Part shown: positions 7,945 to 19,361 of the stretch, in pieces
Layout: the number at the start of each line of letters is the position of its first letter
How positions within the stretch are numbered: the stretch's first letter is position 1
From: UBA7396 sp036172015
GTDB lineage: Bacteria; Patescibacteriota; Gracilibacteria; BD1-5; UBA6164
Length of the DNA stretch: 33,403 bases
Assembly: GCA_036172015.1 (NCBI GenBank)
Contig: JAVHSE010000061.1
Coordinates: 1 to 33,403 of the forward strand
Reading direction: 5' to 3'
Notes under the pieces: generated by a model
Database searches by the model: none
The model's input: only the letters and a program-made list of their open reading frames with translations
Told to the model about the DNA's origin: nothing
Program-made: the position numbers and the translations under genes

Positions 7945-8439
7945 TTAAAAAAAATCTAACTCTCATCAATATCATTTTTCATCATTTAATAAACTTTTAA
8001 TTTTTTCATTTTCTTCAATAATATTTCTTTCTATCGTATTTTGAATATTATTATATCGTGATTGATTCATCTTTTTTTCATTCGGAGTCATTTTGCTAAA
8101 AATTCTTAAAAATTTCTCTTCTTGTATTGTTAATGAAGTATTTGATTTGATATACCATAGATCTTTGCAATATGATGGAAGTGATTGTTTATTTTTTCAA
8201 ATAGGAGTATATGAAAATCATGAAGAAAAAATAAGGATCTCACTATTATCTCAATAAATTAAATCACTAACTCGTAAAGATATTTGTCAAATAAATTGTT
8301 TTGTGTCATGATTGAGGGTAAAAAATCCTTCTATTTTCAATTCATGTGTATTCAAAAAATAGACTCATTCTCACTCAATAGAGTGAGTTGTCCTTGATTT
8401 GCTCAAATTATTCGTTATATATCAAACACCAGATTCCAT
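7945..8439 (-). CDS. Hypothetical protein upstream of gpsA
   Basis: 164 residues, not recognised. The first two thirds look beta-rich (YFLNTHELKIEGFFTLNHDT, EILIFSSGFSY), followed by a charged helix (QNTIERNIIEENEKIKSLL) and a glycine-containing tail with three UGA codons near the end. No signal peptide or membrane segment. It is first in a two-gene operon with gpsA, behind the promoter at 8471-8498. Nothing in the sequence links it to lipid synthesis beyond this position. Confidence 0.7.
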
Positions 8440-8470
8440 ATAATATTAAATTTTTAAAATTAAGAGACAG

Positions 8471-8498
8471 ATTGTATAAAAAAATCATTTTTTTGCAA
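8471..8498 (-). promoter_or_regulatory. Promoter of the hypothetical-gpsA operon
   Basis: On the minus strand TTGCAA (8498-8493), a 16-base spacer and TACAAT (8476-8471); about 25 bases of leader to the ATG at 8439. Confidence 0.6.
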
Positions 8499-8502
8499 AT
8501 TT

Positions 8503-8856
8503 TTAACTTAATTTCTGGTTTTTATAATGAGTCAAGTGAAAACTTTTTTCTCATTTCATAATAGAAATAACATCAAATCGAATTTTTTCAAGATTTATGT
8601 GATGTCAATTACAATAATAATACATTGTTTTTTCTAATTTTTTCAGTTTTGATGAAGTAATGCTTTCCTCTCATGTTCCAAATTTTTCACTACTTCTATA
8701 TTTTACTTCGATAAAAATAGTTATACCTTCAAAATTACAAATCAAATCGATTTCTCAAAATATTGAAAATTTAAAATTTGTTTCTAAGAGTTTGTATCCA
8801 TTCTTTTTTAAATATTCTATAGCAATCAACTCACCTTTATCTCAAGATTTTTTCAT
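8503..8856 (-). CDS. YraN/UPF0102 family endonuclease-like protein
   Basis: 117 residues, the usual size of UPF0102/YraN proteins. The order is diagnostic: GDKGELIAIEYLKKNGYKLLETNFKF, GEIDLICNF and FIEVKYRSS, giving the predicted PD-(D/E)XK nuclease core (E in GEID, E and K in FIEVKYR), then the helix ITSSKLKKLEKTMYYY. The family's role is not settled; it is often found with DNA processing and replication genes. It begins 3 bases after the thymidylate kinase stop, so the two are one transcription unit. Confidence 0.88.
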
Positions 8857-8859
8857 AGT

Positions 8860-9462
8860 TTAATAATAGATATCTATAATTTTTTTTACTTTCTCAAATA
8901 CTTCTTCAATCTCTCCATTGGCCTCAATAAGAATAATATTTCTCTCATTTTTAAACTTCTCAAATGTTTCTTTATATTTTTGTTTTACTTGTAATAAAAA
9001 TTCTAGATCTTCAAAATATTCTTTTTCTCCACCTCTTTTTTTTAATCTTTTTTCAATATTTTCTTCACTGACATCAAAAATAAAAGTCAGGTCTGGAATC
9101 AAAATATTATTGTAATTATGAAAGTTATAAATAGTATCAAAATCAATTCCACTTGCTCATTGATAAGCATAAGTAGAATAATCAAAACGACTCGATAGAA
9201 TAGTAGAATGTTTCAAAATTTCTTTTCTTATAATCGTCTGTTCTTCTCTATCTTTTACATAGAGTTTCAGAGCTTCTTCTGGAGAGTTAAATCATCCATT
9301 TTTTAATTTTGCTAAAATTTCTTTTCAAGCCTCAGTATTATCTGTCGGTTCTTTGGTGATCCAAATTTGAATATTTTTATTTTTTTCTCGCAAATATTCG
9401 ATCGTTTTTAATAATTGTGTATCTTTCCCACTTCCATCAACTCATTCAAAAACTATAAACAT
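8860..9462 (-). CDS. tmk: Thymidylate kinase
   Basis: 200 residues. It phosphorylates dTMP to dTDP with ATP. The P-loop is FEGVDGSGKDTQ (residues 5-16). The TKEPTD motif matches the conserved dTMP-binding loop, SSRFDYSTYAYQGA is the DR(Y/F)xxSxxAYQG signature, and RLKKRGG is the lid. The signature lacks the usual Asp before the Arg (SSRF). The UGA at the P-loop gives FEGVDG. Upstream on the minus strand a TATAAT lies at 9501-9496 but no good -35 box. With the dCMP deaminase at 14735 it supports thymidine nucleotide supply. Confidence 0.93.
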
Positions 9463-9508
9463 AAAAGAAAATTAAAATTTAAACCTACAAAAAAATTATA
9501 GCTATTTT

Positions 9509-9537
9509 TTGCAAAATAAAAGTTTTTATGTTACAAT
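9509..9537 (+). promoter_or_regulatory. Promoter of the 9568 gene
   Basis: TTGCAA (9509-9514), a 17-base spacer and TACAAT (9532-9537). Leader of about 25 bases to the ATG at 9568. Confidence 0.6.
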
Positions 9538-9567
9538 AAAGAAAATTTAGATAATAACTTTAGAAAT

Positions 9568-10320
9568 ATGGCTGGTGATTTTTACTGAGATCAAATTAAA
9601 AATATAGAATCATGAACAAGAAATATAGAACAATTAAAAGAATTATTAAATATTAAATTAATAGATTATTTGAAAACAAAATTATGAACTCCAGAGGGAG
9701 AAAAGAAAAAAGCAGATTTTATACAAGAGTTTAATCAATTAACTTGTAATGAAAAAAAAATATATATTACATATTTTTGAGAAAATAGGCATAACTTTTA
9801 TAAAGATTTTATAGATGATGACGATTTAAAACAAAGTAATGCACTAAAAACAAGTATGGAACTTTATGCTTGAATGTGTAATAATACAAATACTCCTCAA
9901 ACCAGAGAATCTCTCAATGAAAATATACCTCAAATAGAAGTAGGAAATATTTTACTCGATAATATTTCTCTCAATGGTAATAGAACTCAAGTCGGATGAG
10001 ATAGGTACAGCATTGATACTCTTCCAATTATAAAATCACTTTGAAATGGAAAATATATATTGGAAGTATCAGTTGGAAAAGCAAGATGAAACTTTATTAC
10101 AGCAAAAACAAATATTTCACTGAATCTAGAATACAAGTGATGAAGAACTCTCAATATTTTTGATGAAAATGGTAGAGTTTTAGATACTATTGTTATCAAT
10201 AATCAAAGTATGAATCATTATTGAAGACAACATGCAAGGGGAGATTCAAGAAATAATGGTGTATTTATTCCTCTTCGTTATGATGGAAAAACACTTCATA
10301 TTCAAATATTTGTAAATTAG
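9568..10320 (+). CDS. Hypothetical protein
   Basis: 250 residues, not recognised. Residues 1-120 are helical and charged (NIEQLKELLNIKLIDYLKTK, KKADFIQEFNQL) with two lone cysteines. The second half is beta-rich with repeated glycine and asparagine turns (YILEVSVGKARGNFITAKTN, FIPLRYDGKTLHIQIFVN), which could be a jelly-roll or similar binding domain. No signal peptide or membrane segment is visible. It is monocistronic, with a promoter before it and a strong terminator after it. Neighbours on both sides are housekeeping genes and do not suggest a role. Confidence 0.75.
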
Positions 10321-10336
10321 TAAATATAAATATAGG

Positions 10337-10366
10337 AAAAAGACTTACAATTGTAAGTCTTTTTTC
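10337..10366 (+). terminator. Intrinsic terminator
   Basis: Perfect 28-base palindrome (14-bp arms AAAAAGACTTACAA) followed by TTC; it closes the 9568 gene. Confidence 0.85.
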
Positions 10367-10421
10367 TTTACATTTTCACCAAAAATCATACACTTATTTT
10401 CAATAATAATTTCATAAAAAT

Positions 10422-12104
10422 ATGTCCTCAATAGAAGAATTAGAATCGAGTATAGATATAGTAGACTTAGTGAAAAGATACACCAATCTCAAAAAAGCAT
10501 GAGTCAATTATAAAGCTCTCTGCCCTTTTCCTGGACACAATGAAAAAACTCCAAGTTTTGTTATCAGTCCAGCAAAACAAATAGCTCATTGTTTTTGATG
10601 CCATAGATGAGGTTGACCTTTAAAATTCATTATGGATGTAGAAAATTGTGAATTTAGAGATGCTTTAGAAATACTTGGAAATATCACTTGAGTAAAAATA
10701 CCAGGATATGATAAAGAAAAAGAACAAGCAAAAAAAAATGTGTATTCTCTTTTTAAAGATATCGTTTCTTATTATAAAAATTCATTATCACAAAATCCTC
10801 ATATTCAAAAATATCTCATGGAAAGATGATTAAATCCAGAAAGTATCAATATTTTTGAATTTTGATATGCGGATAGTTGAGTAGAATTGTATTGATATCT
10901 CAAACAAAAATGATACCAAGATGAACTCATTTGAGAAAGTAATGTATTTCTTGATTTCAAAACAAAAAAAGATAAATTTATTGGAAGAATTATTTTTCCT
11001 ATAAAAAATATCAGGTGAGATATAGTATGACTTGCTGGAAGAATTATCGAATCTGGTGAACTAAAATATCTCAATTCTCCTGCTTCCAATATTTATGATA
11101 AATCAAGTATTTTATACTGACTTTTTGAAGGAAGAAATGAAATTACAAAAAAAGATTTTGTTATCATTACCGAATGATATATGGATGCTATTGCTCTCCA
11201 TCAAGCTGGATTTAAAAATACGGTTTGTGTGAGTGGAACAGCACTCACTGAAAAACATATTGGAATTATAAAAAAACTCACCAGCAAAATTTATCTGTGT
11301 TTTGATAATGATCATGCTGGGATAAATGCCACTCATCTCTCTATTGAAATGCTGAAAAACAAAGATTTAGAAGTCAAAATTATCAGTCTTGAATGATGAA
11401 AAGATCCAGATGAAATTTTGAAATCATGAATTGATTTTGATATATTTATCAAAAATGCCTTTTCCCCTATTTGATATCATCTCAAACTTTTACAACTCAA
11501 TAATAGCATTACAGATACAAAAGAAATTCTCAAAAAACTCCTTGATATCGTGAAAAATTATCAAGATAATATAGAAAAAGATTTCTATCTCAAAGAAATT
11601 GCTCTCAAACTGAATATAAAAATTGATATCGTGTATCTCGAATACAATAAAACAAAATTAGCGAGAAGAGAAGACGAATTTAGTGTAAAAATTTGAAATA
11701 AACTTACGAGTGAAGACCTCATTATTTGATACTGTGTGAAGTATCCTGAAAAAATTGATTTTATAAAAAATCATATACAATTTGAAAAATATCTTTGAAA
11801 AGATTTACAAAATATTTTAAACAATGGAATTGATGTTATTCAATCATTTGAGTTATCTAAAAAAAATAAATATATTTCTCTCTCTCAAACTGATGAAGCT
11901 CTTGAAATAAAAGCACAAATTGAAAATCAAATCGTAAAAAATGAAAATAAAATAGAATCTACTATACTAAAAACTCTTGATCAACTCAATAAAAATACTA
12001 TAAAAAATATAGAAACTCTCCTCAAAGAAAAGATAAATTCTTGAGATATAGAAGCACTCAATGATTATAAAGAACTCTTAAAAATAAAAAAAGCTCACCA
12101 TTAA
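10422..12104 (+). CDS. dnaG: DNA primase
   Basis: 560 residues. It makes RNA primers for DNA replication. The N-terminal zinc-binding domain has Cys34, His39, Cys57 and Cys60 in CPFPGHNEKTPSF and HCFGCHRGGGP; the first pair is spaced C-x4-H rather than the common C-x2-H. The catalytic core contains RIIFPI and GLAGRII, then the TOPRIM motifs EGYMDAIAL (about 251) and CFDNDHAG (about 293). The last 150 residues are helical, as expected for the DnaB helicase-binding region, but diverged. GltX follows after 64 bases with its own likely promoter. The call is firm. Confidence 0.95.
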
Positions 12105-12108
12105 AAAT

Positions 12109-12136
12109 TTGTCTAAAATATATTTATGATTATAAT
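12109..12136 (+). promoter_or_regulatory. Promoter of gltX
   Basis: TTGTCT (12109-12114), a 16-base spacer and a perfect TATAAT (12131-12136), starting 5 bases after the dnaG stop; leader about 26 bases. Confidence 0.55.
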
Positions 12137-12168
12137 AACACATATTTAATTTTTAAAAATCTCTGATT

Positions 12169-13779
12169 ATGCTTGCAGATTTATTATTTCCAGAAATTAT
12201 GGAATCTCCAGAAACAATAATAAATAAATACCCTAAAAGACCTCTATGACAAGTAGTAACAAGAATTGCTCCCAGTCCAACTTGATTTTTTCACATAGGA
12301 ACTCTCTATACTACGATCGTGGATGAAATTTTTGCTCATAAAGATAATGGGATTTTATATCTCAGAGCTGAAGATACTGATCAAAAAAGAGAAATCAACT
12401 GAGCTATGAAAAAGTATGTTGATATATTAAAAATATTTTGAATAGCTTTTGACGAATGACCTATTTGAGAAAATTATGAAGATGTATGAAAATATGGTCC
12501 CTATACTCAAAGTAAAAGAGAATCTATTTATAAAGTATTTTTAAAAGAATGAGTTCATCAATGATATGCATATCCTTGTTTTTTAACGGAAGATGAAATT
12601 TCTGAAATTCGTTCTATTCAAGAAGCCTCAAAAGTTCCAACTGGAATTTATGGAGAATTTTCCCCATGGAGAAATGCAACTATCGATGAAGTAAAGAAAG
12701 CACTCGATGAAAAAAAAGAATTTGTCATTCGCTATAGATCAGAGTGAAATATAATACAAAAAATAGAAGTTTTTGATCTCATAAAATGAAATGTTCAAAT
12801 TGGAGAAAATTTTCTTGATATTGTGCTTATGAAAGTGAATGGATTACCAACATATCACTTCGCTCATGTGGTTGATGATTATCTCATGGGGACGACTCTC
12901 GTTATCAGATGAGACGAATGGTTTGCATCATTACCACTTCATTTGCAACTTTTTGAATCTATGAAATGGACTCCTCCAAAATATGCTCATATCTCACCTT
13001 TAGTGAAAATAGATGGTGAAAGTAAAAGAAAATTATCAAAAAGAAAAGATAATGAAGCAAATGTTGAGTTTTATTTTGAATCTTGATATCTTCCATCAGC
13101 AATTATTGATTATTTACTCAATATGATTAATGCTGGATATGAAGATTGGAGAGCAAATAATCCAAGAGCATCTTATAAAAATTATGATTTTAAATTAGAT
13201 AAAATGAGTCTTTCTTGAGCTTTAGTAGATATAAATAAACTCAATTGGGTAAATGCCAATACTATAAAAAATATGGATAATGAAATACTCTATGAACAAA
13301 TAAGCGAATATTTACAAAAATTTGAATGTGATTTTTATACTCATACTTTTTTGAGTGTTTGAAAAGAATACAATCTGAGTATAATTTCTGAATTAAAAAC
13401 AAGGCTCATTACATTGAAAGAATATATACATCTCACTTGATTTTTTTACTCAGATTTTGAACTAACAGAAAATGTAAAGAACTTGCTTGTTAATCCAAAA
13501 ATGAAAATTGAAGATATTTCAATCGCAAAATCTGGGCTCATGTTAGCTTGAGATATCATAAAAAATACTTCTCGAGAATTTGATTCCATAGAAGAAGTAA
13601 AAAATATTTTTGTAGAAAAAATAAAAGAAGCCGAAATGAAAAATTGACAAGTCTTATGGCCAGTCCGTGTTGCTTTATCATGAGAAGAATTTTCTCCTTG
13701 AGCTTTAGAATTAATTTTTATACTAAAAAAAGAAAAGTCAATTCAAAGAATTGAAAAAGTCTTGAAATCAATTTCATAA
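12169..13779 (+). CDS. gltX: Glutamyl-tRNA synthetase (class I)
   Basis: 536 residues. It charges tRNA-Glu, and in organisms without GlnRS also tRNA-Gln. The class I signature is APSPTGFFHIGTLYT, with HIGT at 42-45 for HIGH. LRAEDTDQKR, the anticodon-independent core VRGDEWFASLPLHLQLF (here IRGDEW) and KLSKRK (about 287) for KMSKS are all present, followed by a helical anticodon-binding domain with the typical VALSGEEFSPGALEL end. An N-terminal extension of about 30 residues precedes the active site. Whether it is discriminating or not cannot be told from sequence alone. Confidence 0.95.
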
Positions 13780-13829
13780 TCAGTTATACTTATTGTGCTT
13801 TCGATAGATATTTATTAATTTTTCAAAAT

Positions 13830-14225
13830 ATGAATTATCAAATGCTAAAAACTTTACTCGATTCACTCGTTTTAAATTTTAAATGTCCAAACTGTTCTTC
13901 TCAAATAAATGAAACAAATTTAGAAATTGTTTGAGCTGCTGGATCAAGTGTAAATCTTGATATTATTTGTAATAATTGTGAAAAACATACTTTTGTAAAA
14001 GCTGAAGTTTCACAAATAAACTTATGAAATGTAATAGATATACAACCAGAAAATATTGAAGAATTTAAACAAAAACTCCACCAAAAACTTACGAGTATTA
14101 ATATAAAAAAAACAAATTCAACTCATGTAAAAAATATAGAAGCAAAAATTGACGAGAAACAAATTTGAGAATTAAAAAAAGTGTTAAAAAATGATGGTAT
14201 GAAAGTAGAAGATTTTTTTAACTAA
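13830..14225 (+). CDS. Small zinc-ribbon protein
   Basis: 131 residues. Two CxxC pairs, CPNC (19-22) and CNNC (47-50), flank a beta hairpin and make a typical zinc ribbon. The rest is a lysine-rich helical region (EEFKQKLHQKLTSINIKK) and a final helix (IGELKKVLKNDGMKVEDFFN). No membrane segment. It could bind nucleic acid or protein; nothing points to one. It lies 50 bases after gltX and is followed by a terminator. Confidence 0.75.
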
Positions 14226-14236
14226 TTCAATTCTCT

Positions 14237-14264
14237 TTGACAAAAAAATAATAAAAAGTATATT
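14237..14264 (+). promoter_or_regulatory. Promoter of the 14301 gene, overlapping a terminator
   Basis: TTGACA (14237-14242, perfect), a 16-base spacer and TATATT (14259-14264). The -10 box lies in the left arm of the terminator hairpin at 14253-14290. Confidence 0.5.
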
Positions 14265-14290
14265 CATAAGTGTTGATATACTTTTTTATT
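14253..14290 (+). terminator. Intrinsic terminator
   Basis: 11-bp stem AAAAAGTATAT/ATATACTTTTT with a 12-base loop and a trailing T run; it closes the zinc-ribbon gene. Confidence 0.7.
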
Positions 14291-14300
14291 TTTCAAATTT

Positions 14301-14711
14301 ATGAAAAAAATAATTGCTGTCGTACTATTTATTGTTGCTTCTTATATTCTTTGTATATTTGCACTTCCTGGAGTTGCATGAAGTATATGATGAATATTAT
14401 GACTCACTTCTTTTAATGATTCCGTGATAAAAACGAGAGATGAATTCAATACTTTTGTGACGAGTGTTGATATTATGTGAAAATATAAAGATACCAAAGA
14501 TCAAACCTTGGAAATAAAACAAAATGTAGAAACTCAAGTGAATGAAACGAAAAAACAAATCGAAGTTATCCAAACCAATGTTGATAAAACAGCAAAAGCT
14601 ATTGATGATACTTCAAAAGCTATCGATAATGTTATAAAAACTTCAAGTGATTTAAGTAATAGTATTCGTGATGTTGTTCCAAAAACAAGTTCTGGAAATA
14701 TTCAAAAATAA
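14301..14711 (+). CDS. Small membrane-anchored coiled-coil protein
   Basis: 136 residues. An N-terminal hydrophobic segment (about 4-35, IIAVVLFIVASYILCIFALPG) acts as an uncleaved anchor or signal. Residues 65-120 form a regular heptad-like helix rich in Asn, Thr, Lys and Asp (TQVNETKKQIEVIQTNVDKT, AIDDTSKAIDNVIKTSSDL), like the signalling helices of methyl-accepting proteins or phasin-like coiled coils. No catalytic motif. Probably displayed outside the membrane or working as a spacer. It is followed after 23 bases by the deaminase gene. Confidence 0.75.
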
Positions 14712-14734
14712 AATATTTACTAATTCTTTCTTTT

Positions 14735-15262
14735 ATGAAAAAAGAAAAATATATGAGCTGGGGAACTTATTTTATGTCAATAGCTTTATTATCATCCTTT
14801 CGTTCGAAAGATAAAAAAACACAAACTGGAGCTTGTATAGTAAATCAAGAAAATAGAATTATTGGTATTTGATACAATGGACTCCCGAGAGGATTAGATG
14901 ATAATAATCCATTATTTTGGGAAGATAAAGATAATTCTATACTTCATTCAAAACATACCTATGTCATTCATGCAGAACAAAATGCTATCCATAATTCTCT
15001 TTCACAATCATTAGAAAATACCTCTCTTTATGTAACTTTATTTCCATGTAAAGAATGTGCGAAATCGATATGTCAAAGAGGAATAAAAAAAGTTATATAT
15101 TGAGTTATAAAGCCTCATCACGAAGAAGAAAACCAAGCAGTTCTTACTATGTTTCATTCGGCACAAATTGAATGTATTTCATTTGAAAATCTAAAACTAA
15201 CTGATACCAATTTTATTGAAAAACTCTATGAAATAAATAACCTATTATATGTATGAGATTAG
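14735..15262 (+). CDS. Deoxycytidylate (dCMP) deaminase, ComEB-like
   Basis: 175 residues. It converts dCMP to dUMP for thymidylate synthesis. The zinc site is complete: HAEQNAI (His79, proton-shuttling Glu81) and PCKECAK (Cys105, Cys108). The start MSWGTYFMSIALLSSFRSKD and TGACIVNQENRIIGIGYNGLPRG is the classical dCMP deaminase N-terminus. It ends Val-Gly-Asp-TAG, where Gly is UGA; the ATG of tlyA lies within these last codons (overlap 15253-15262), so the genes are translationally coupled. It fits functionally with tmk elsewhere in the window. Confidence 0.92.
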
Positions 15263-15972
15263 ATATATATATATCGCAAAAACTTTGAGTTTCTAGAAAT
15301 AGGGCTCACTTTTTTATCGATCAAAAAAAAATAAAAGTAAATAACCAAATAATTACCAAAGAATCATACCGAGTAAAAGAAACAGATATCATCGATGAAG
15401 ATATTGATGATATAAATTATGTTTCCAGAAGTGCTTTAAAATTAAAATGATTTCTAGAAACAGAAAATATAAAAATTGATAATTTCATTTGTCTTGATAT
15501 TGGATCAAGTACGGGTGGATTTAGTCAAATATTATTAGAAAAACAAGCAAAAAAGATTTATAGTATTGATGTGTGAACAAGTCAACTCCATGAATCACTC
15601 AGAAATAATTCAAAAATTATCAGTATTGAAAACACTGATATAAGAAAATTTGACAAAAAAATTATCACGGAACCTTTAGATTTAATAGTATGTGATGTTT
15701 CATTTATTAGTTTACACCTTATTATTGATGCGATAATTTGACTGATGGAAATACAAACTCATACTTTACTTCTATTTAAACCTCAATTTGAAGTTTGAAT
15801 AGAAAATATAACAAAAATGTGAATTCCAAAGAATCAAAAAATAGTGCAAGAAAAATTATCATATTTTTGCTTGATTTTAAGAAAAAAATGAGTAAAAATA
15901 CATCTCGTTTCAAATTCTCTTTTAATGTGAGAAAATCGAAATCAAGAAATATTTATTTACATACAAAAATAA
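15253..15972 (+). CDS. tlyA: TlyA family rRNA 2'-O-methyltransferase/hemolysin-like protein
   Basis: 239 residues. An N-terminal S4 RNA-binding domain (MRLDIYISQKLGVSRNRAHFFI) is followed by an FtsJ-like Rossmann methyltransferase: DIGSSTGGFSQILL (about 80), SIDVGTSQLHESLR, and CDVSFISL, then LLLFKPQFEVG with the family lysine. TlyA methylates the 2'-OH of rRNA cytidines in the species studied; the old hemolysin label comes from a screening phenotype. The gene overlaps the deaminase and ends 1 base before the EAL gene start, so the three are one operon. Confidence 0.9.
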
Positions 15973-15973
15973 T

Positions 15974-18900
15974 ATGACATTAAAATTACTATGAAATCTA
16001 AATCCTGAAAGAAATGAAGTAGTTTTAATGTTATCAAAAGAAAATACTCTCTCTCTCTGAGAAGAAGAAAAAAAACCAACCAAAATCAGTCTTCCTGAAA
16101 GGATACAAAACATTATTTTATCAATGAAAGAAAATGTTTGAGAAATCATAAATACAAATGATTTCGAACATGTTTTAGATTATTTACAAACTATATATAA
16201 AACTTGTTATCTTGATATTTCAGATGATGTATCTGCTTTATTAAAAAATATTCAGTTTAAAAAATATATAAATGAATATATTTCATCACAAATACCCAAA
16301 ATTTTAACCAATACTTCTCGTGATTCATTCGAAGATATATCTTTTTTTACTTTCCTTTTGTGATTATGAGAATATCAAAATATTTTAATTGATATGAATA
16401 CTTACGATTTTCAAAAATTAGATCTTTTATTTATGAAATATATTTGAGAAATTTCAGAAAATAAAAATAATCTAGAAAAATTTGAAGTTTTTTTTCATTC
16501 ATATATCAATTTATTTGAGTTAATGAATAAATTATCTACTTTAAATGAAGTGGATGTTTGGAGAAAAAATCTGATCCCTCATTTTGTAAAAATATTAAAT
16601 AAGAGCAATACTGAACTCGAAGCTATCCTTTCAGAATCAGGTATGATGAATATGTCTAAAAAAAATACCATTAATCATTTAACTTGAAAATTAGAAATTA
16701 ATTTTTCACATTTTTCATTTATTGATGTATCAAAAATGGACTTACATTCAGTTATATATTATTATGATGAAATTATTCATAAACAAGTAAATGGATATAA
16801 AAAAGCTGAATGATCTCATTTTTGAAATAATCTTTCCAATAAGAAATCAAATTATCAAGCTTTTATATGAAATATGGCTTATACATTAAGTATAATGATA
16901 TATAAAATGCCTCTATTTGAAGAAAAAGATATTCTATCAAATTCTGAATTTATTGGATTGATTTGATTTTTTTTGAAACATATACATTTTCATAAAAATA
17001 CAATAGATTCCATCCAAGAATTACAAGAAATATGTACGAGTATTTTTACTACTATATATATAAATGATGATGATATTTATAATATCAAACCTCAGAGTTT
17101 ACATTGAAAAATGGTGATTCAGGATTTTATTTCAAATTCTCGAGTAGTAAATGAAAATCAGATGGAAAGTATTCATAATTTAATACTTTTTTTACCAGAT
17201 ATATCTCTGGATGAATATTTAGAAATAGGAATATTTTTAGTAGATACTGAAAAATTTAATAATTTTAATTTTGAATTTTTTAAGTTAAAATCTTTAGATA
17301 TTATTATTTCCAAACTGGTAGATCAGAAAGATGAAAATGTTCGTATTTTTCTAGCAAAATTAGTCATTTATATTGAAAATAATAAAATAGCTTCTCAATT
17401 ATTTAATACCTATTCAAAATTATATCTCTCAATAGCATTTTTTTATTCATGAGGTTTCGATAAACAATCGATAGCAATAGCATTAGAAAATTTTATAAAA
17501 TTTACTAAAATGTGATGAGATGAATTAAATGTAGATAAATATTATGATAAAATAGAAAAATTGTATTATAATATTTGACTCTATCATTTAAACCTAAATT
17601 TTTGTAGTACTCCTTGTTATGATAGTGCTAGTACTTGTAGTACCTCAAATAAAGCATGTACTTTTACAAAAGATCAAAGTATTAACTTTTGAAAAAAGAT
17701 TGTCTCTCATTTTCATGAAAGTTATAAAAAAGATTTAAAAAGAGATTTAGATAGAATTCTTTGAGATTTACTTGAAAATGCACTCAATAAAAATGGAATT
17801 GATGATGAAGAAATTAATAGAAAAATAACGGTAGTATTATCAAATAAAATATTTCATTGAATAGCTGAAATACATATAGTCAATATGGAAAAAAAAGAAG
17901 GAACTACCTTCATTTCTTCTTGAGTATTATCCAATGGAATTGAAGATTTTCATATAGATTTATTTAACGGGTATAAATTATTTTTTATATATCCAAAAAT
18001 ATATGAATCTATTTTTAAAACAATTTACGAAAAAGAAAATTATTATATAAAAAGAAATATAAAAAATATTATTACTTCCTATTTAAAAAGAAAAGATTTA
18101 TATATTGATCATATTACTTGATTACCAAATGAATCAAAATTAAAATTAGTTTTATCAAATATAACATGAAATTTATCATTTATAACTCTAAAATTAAATA
18201 CTCTCAGAAATATAAATAATGCCTATACTTACGATGCATGAGATGAATATGTAAAAAATATTGCACAAGAATTAATAAAAATTCCATGACTGCAATGCAA
18301 TGTGTATAGACTTTCATGAGCAAAAATATGAATCACTATCGAGGATTCAAGTATTGATATAGAAAAATTGATAACTGAAATTAAAAATATAAAATTTTAT
18401 ATTTGATCAATTCATTATAAACTCGATGCCTTTATGTGAATTACTCTCAATGATAAAGAAAGAATAGTAGAAAAATCAAATTGAGTTATTGAATATGCAA
18501 AAAGTGTATCGAATGGAGTCGTATATTTTCAAAATGAAAATGATGATAAAAAATCATCATACCATAAAGAGCTACTTGAATATTTAACTCTCTTGGATAT
18601 AGCTATAGAGTGAAACAATCTTATACCATACTATCAACCAAAAATTGATGTAAAAACAAAAAAAATAGTGAGTTATGAGGCTTTACTGAGAATAAAAACA
18701 AAAAATTGAAGTATTGATTCACCATATAAATATTTATTATCAGCAGAATATTTTTGAAGATTAATAGCCATATCTGATATAATGATCGAAAAAGTATTTC
18801 AATTTGCAAGTACAAATGATGCTCATTTTTCAATAAATCTTTCTTGAGATGATTTAAAAAATGAAAATTTAATATCACATATACAAAAAATAAATCAACA

Positions 18901-19342
18901 ATATAATATCGATCCTTCTAGAATTATTTTTGAAATATTAGAATGAGAATGGAATGAGTGAGGAAAAGATTTACTTCAGGTAATAAAAGCATTAAAAAAT
19001 CTTTGATTTAAGATAGCTATGGATGATTTTTGAGCTATGAGTTCAAATATTAATAGACTATTAGATTTATTTAAAAACAAAGAAATTGATTATCTCAAAA
19101 TAGATGGAAAAATTATTCAGTCACTGGTTGATAAAGATCCTATGCAAGCGAATACAACCAAAAAACTTTTAGAGTGAATTATATCATCAGCTCATAGTGC
19201 ATGAGTATCTGTAATTGCTGAATTTATTGCTACTCAAGAAATAGCTCTCATTTGTGAATTTATGTGAATAGATATATTTCAATGATATTATTATTGAATG
19301 CCAAACGATACATTAGAAATCAAAAAAGAAAGAGAAAAGTAA
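15974..19342 (+). CDS. Degenerate GGDEF plus EAL-domain cyclic-di-GMP protein
   Basis: 1122 residues. The first 700 are helical and unrecognised, with a cysteine cluster near 545-563 (FCSTPCYDSASTCSTSNKAC). A GGDEF-like domain follows (HITGLPNESKLKLVL, about 712), but the catalytic GGDEF site is RLSGAKIG, so it cannot be a cyclase of normal type. The C-terminal EAL domain keeps the phosphodiesterase residues: YEALLR (about 902), INLS, FEILE, MDDFG, LKIDG, AEF and QGYYYGMP (about 1102). It should therefore degrade c-di-GMP, or bind it. No transmembrane segment or signal is evident. It starts one base after the tlyA stop. The EAL assignment is firm; the sensory input is unknown. Confidence 0.88.
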
Positions 19343-19361
19343 AAAATCCTATTATAACATA

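Noticed and set aside
8660..9115. Plus-strand open frames
   Set aside because: Antisense shadows of the YraN-like gene and thymidylate kinase.
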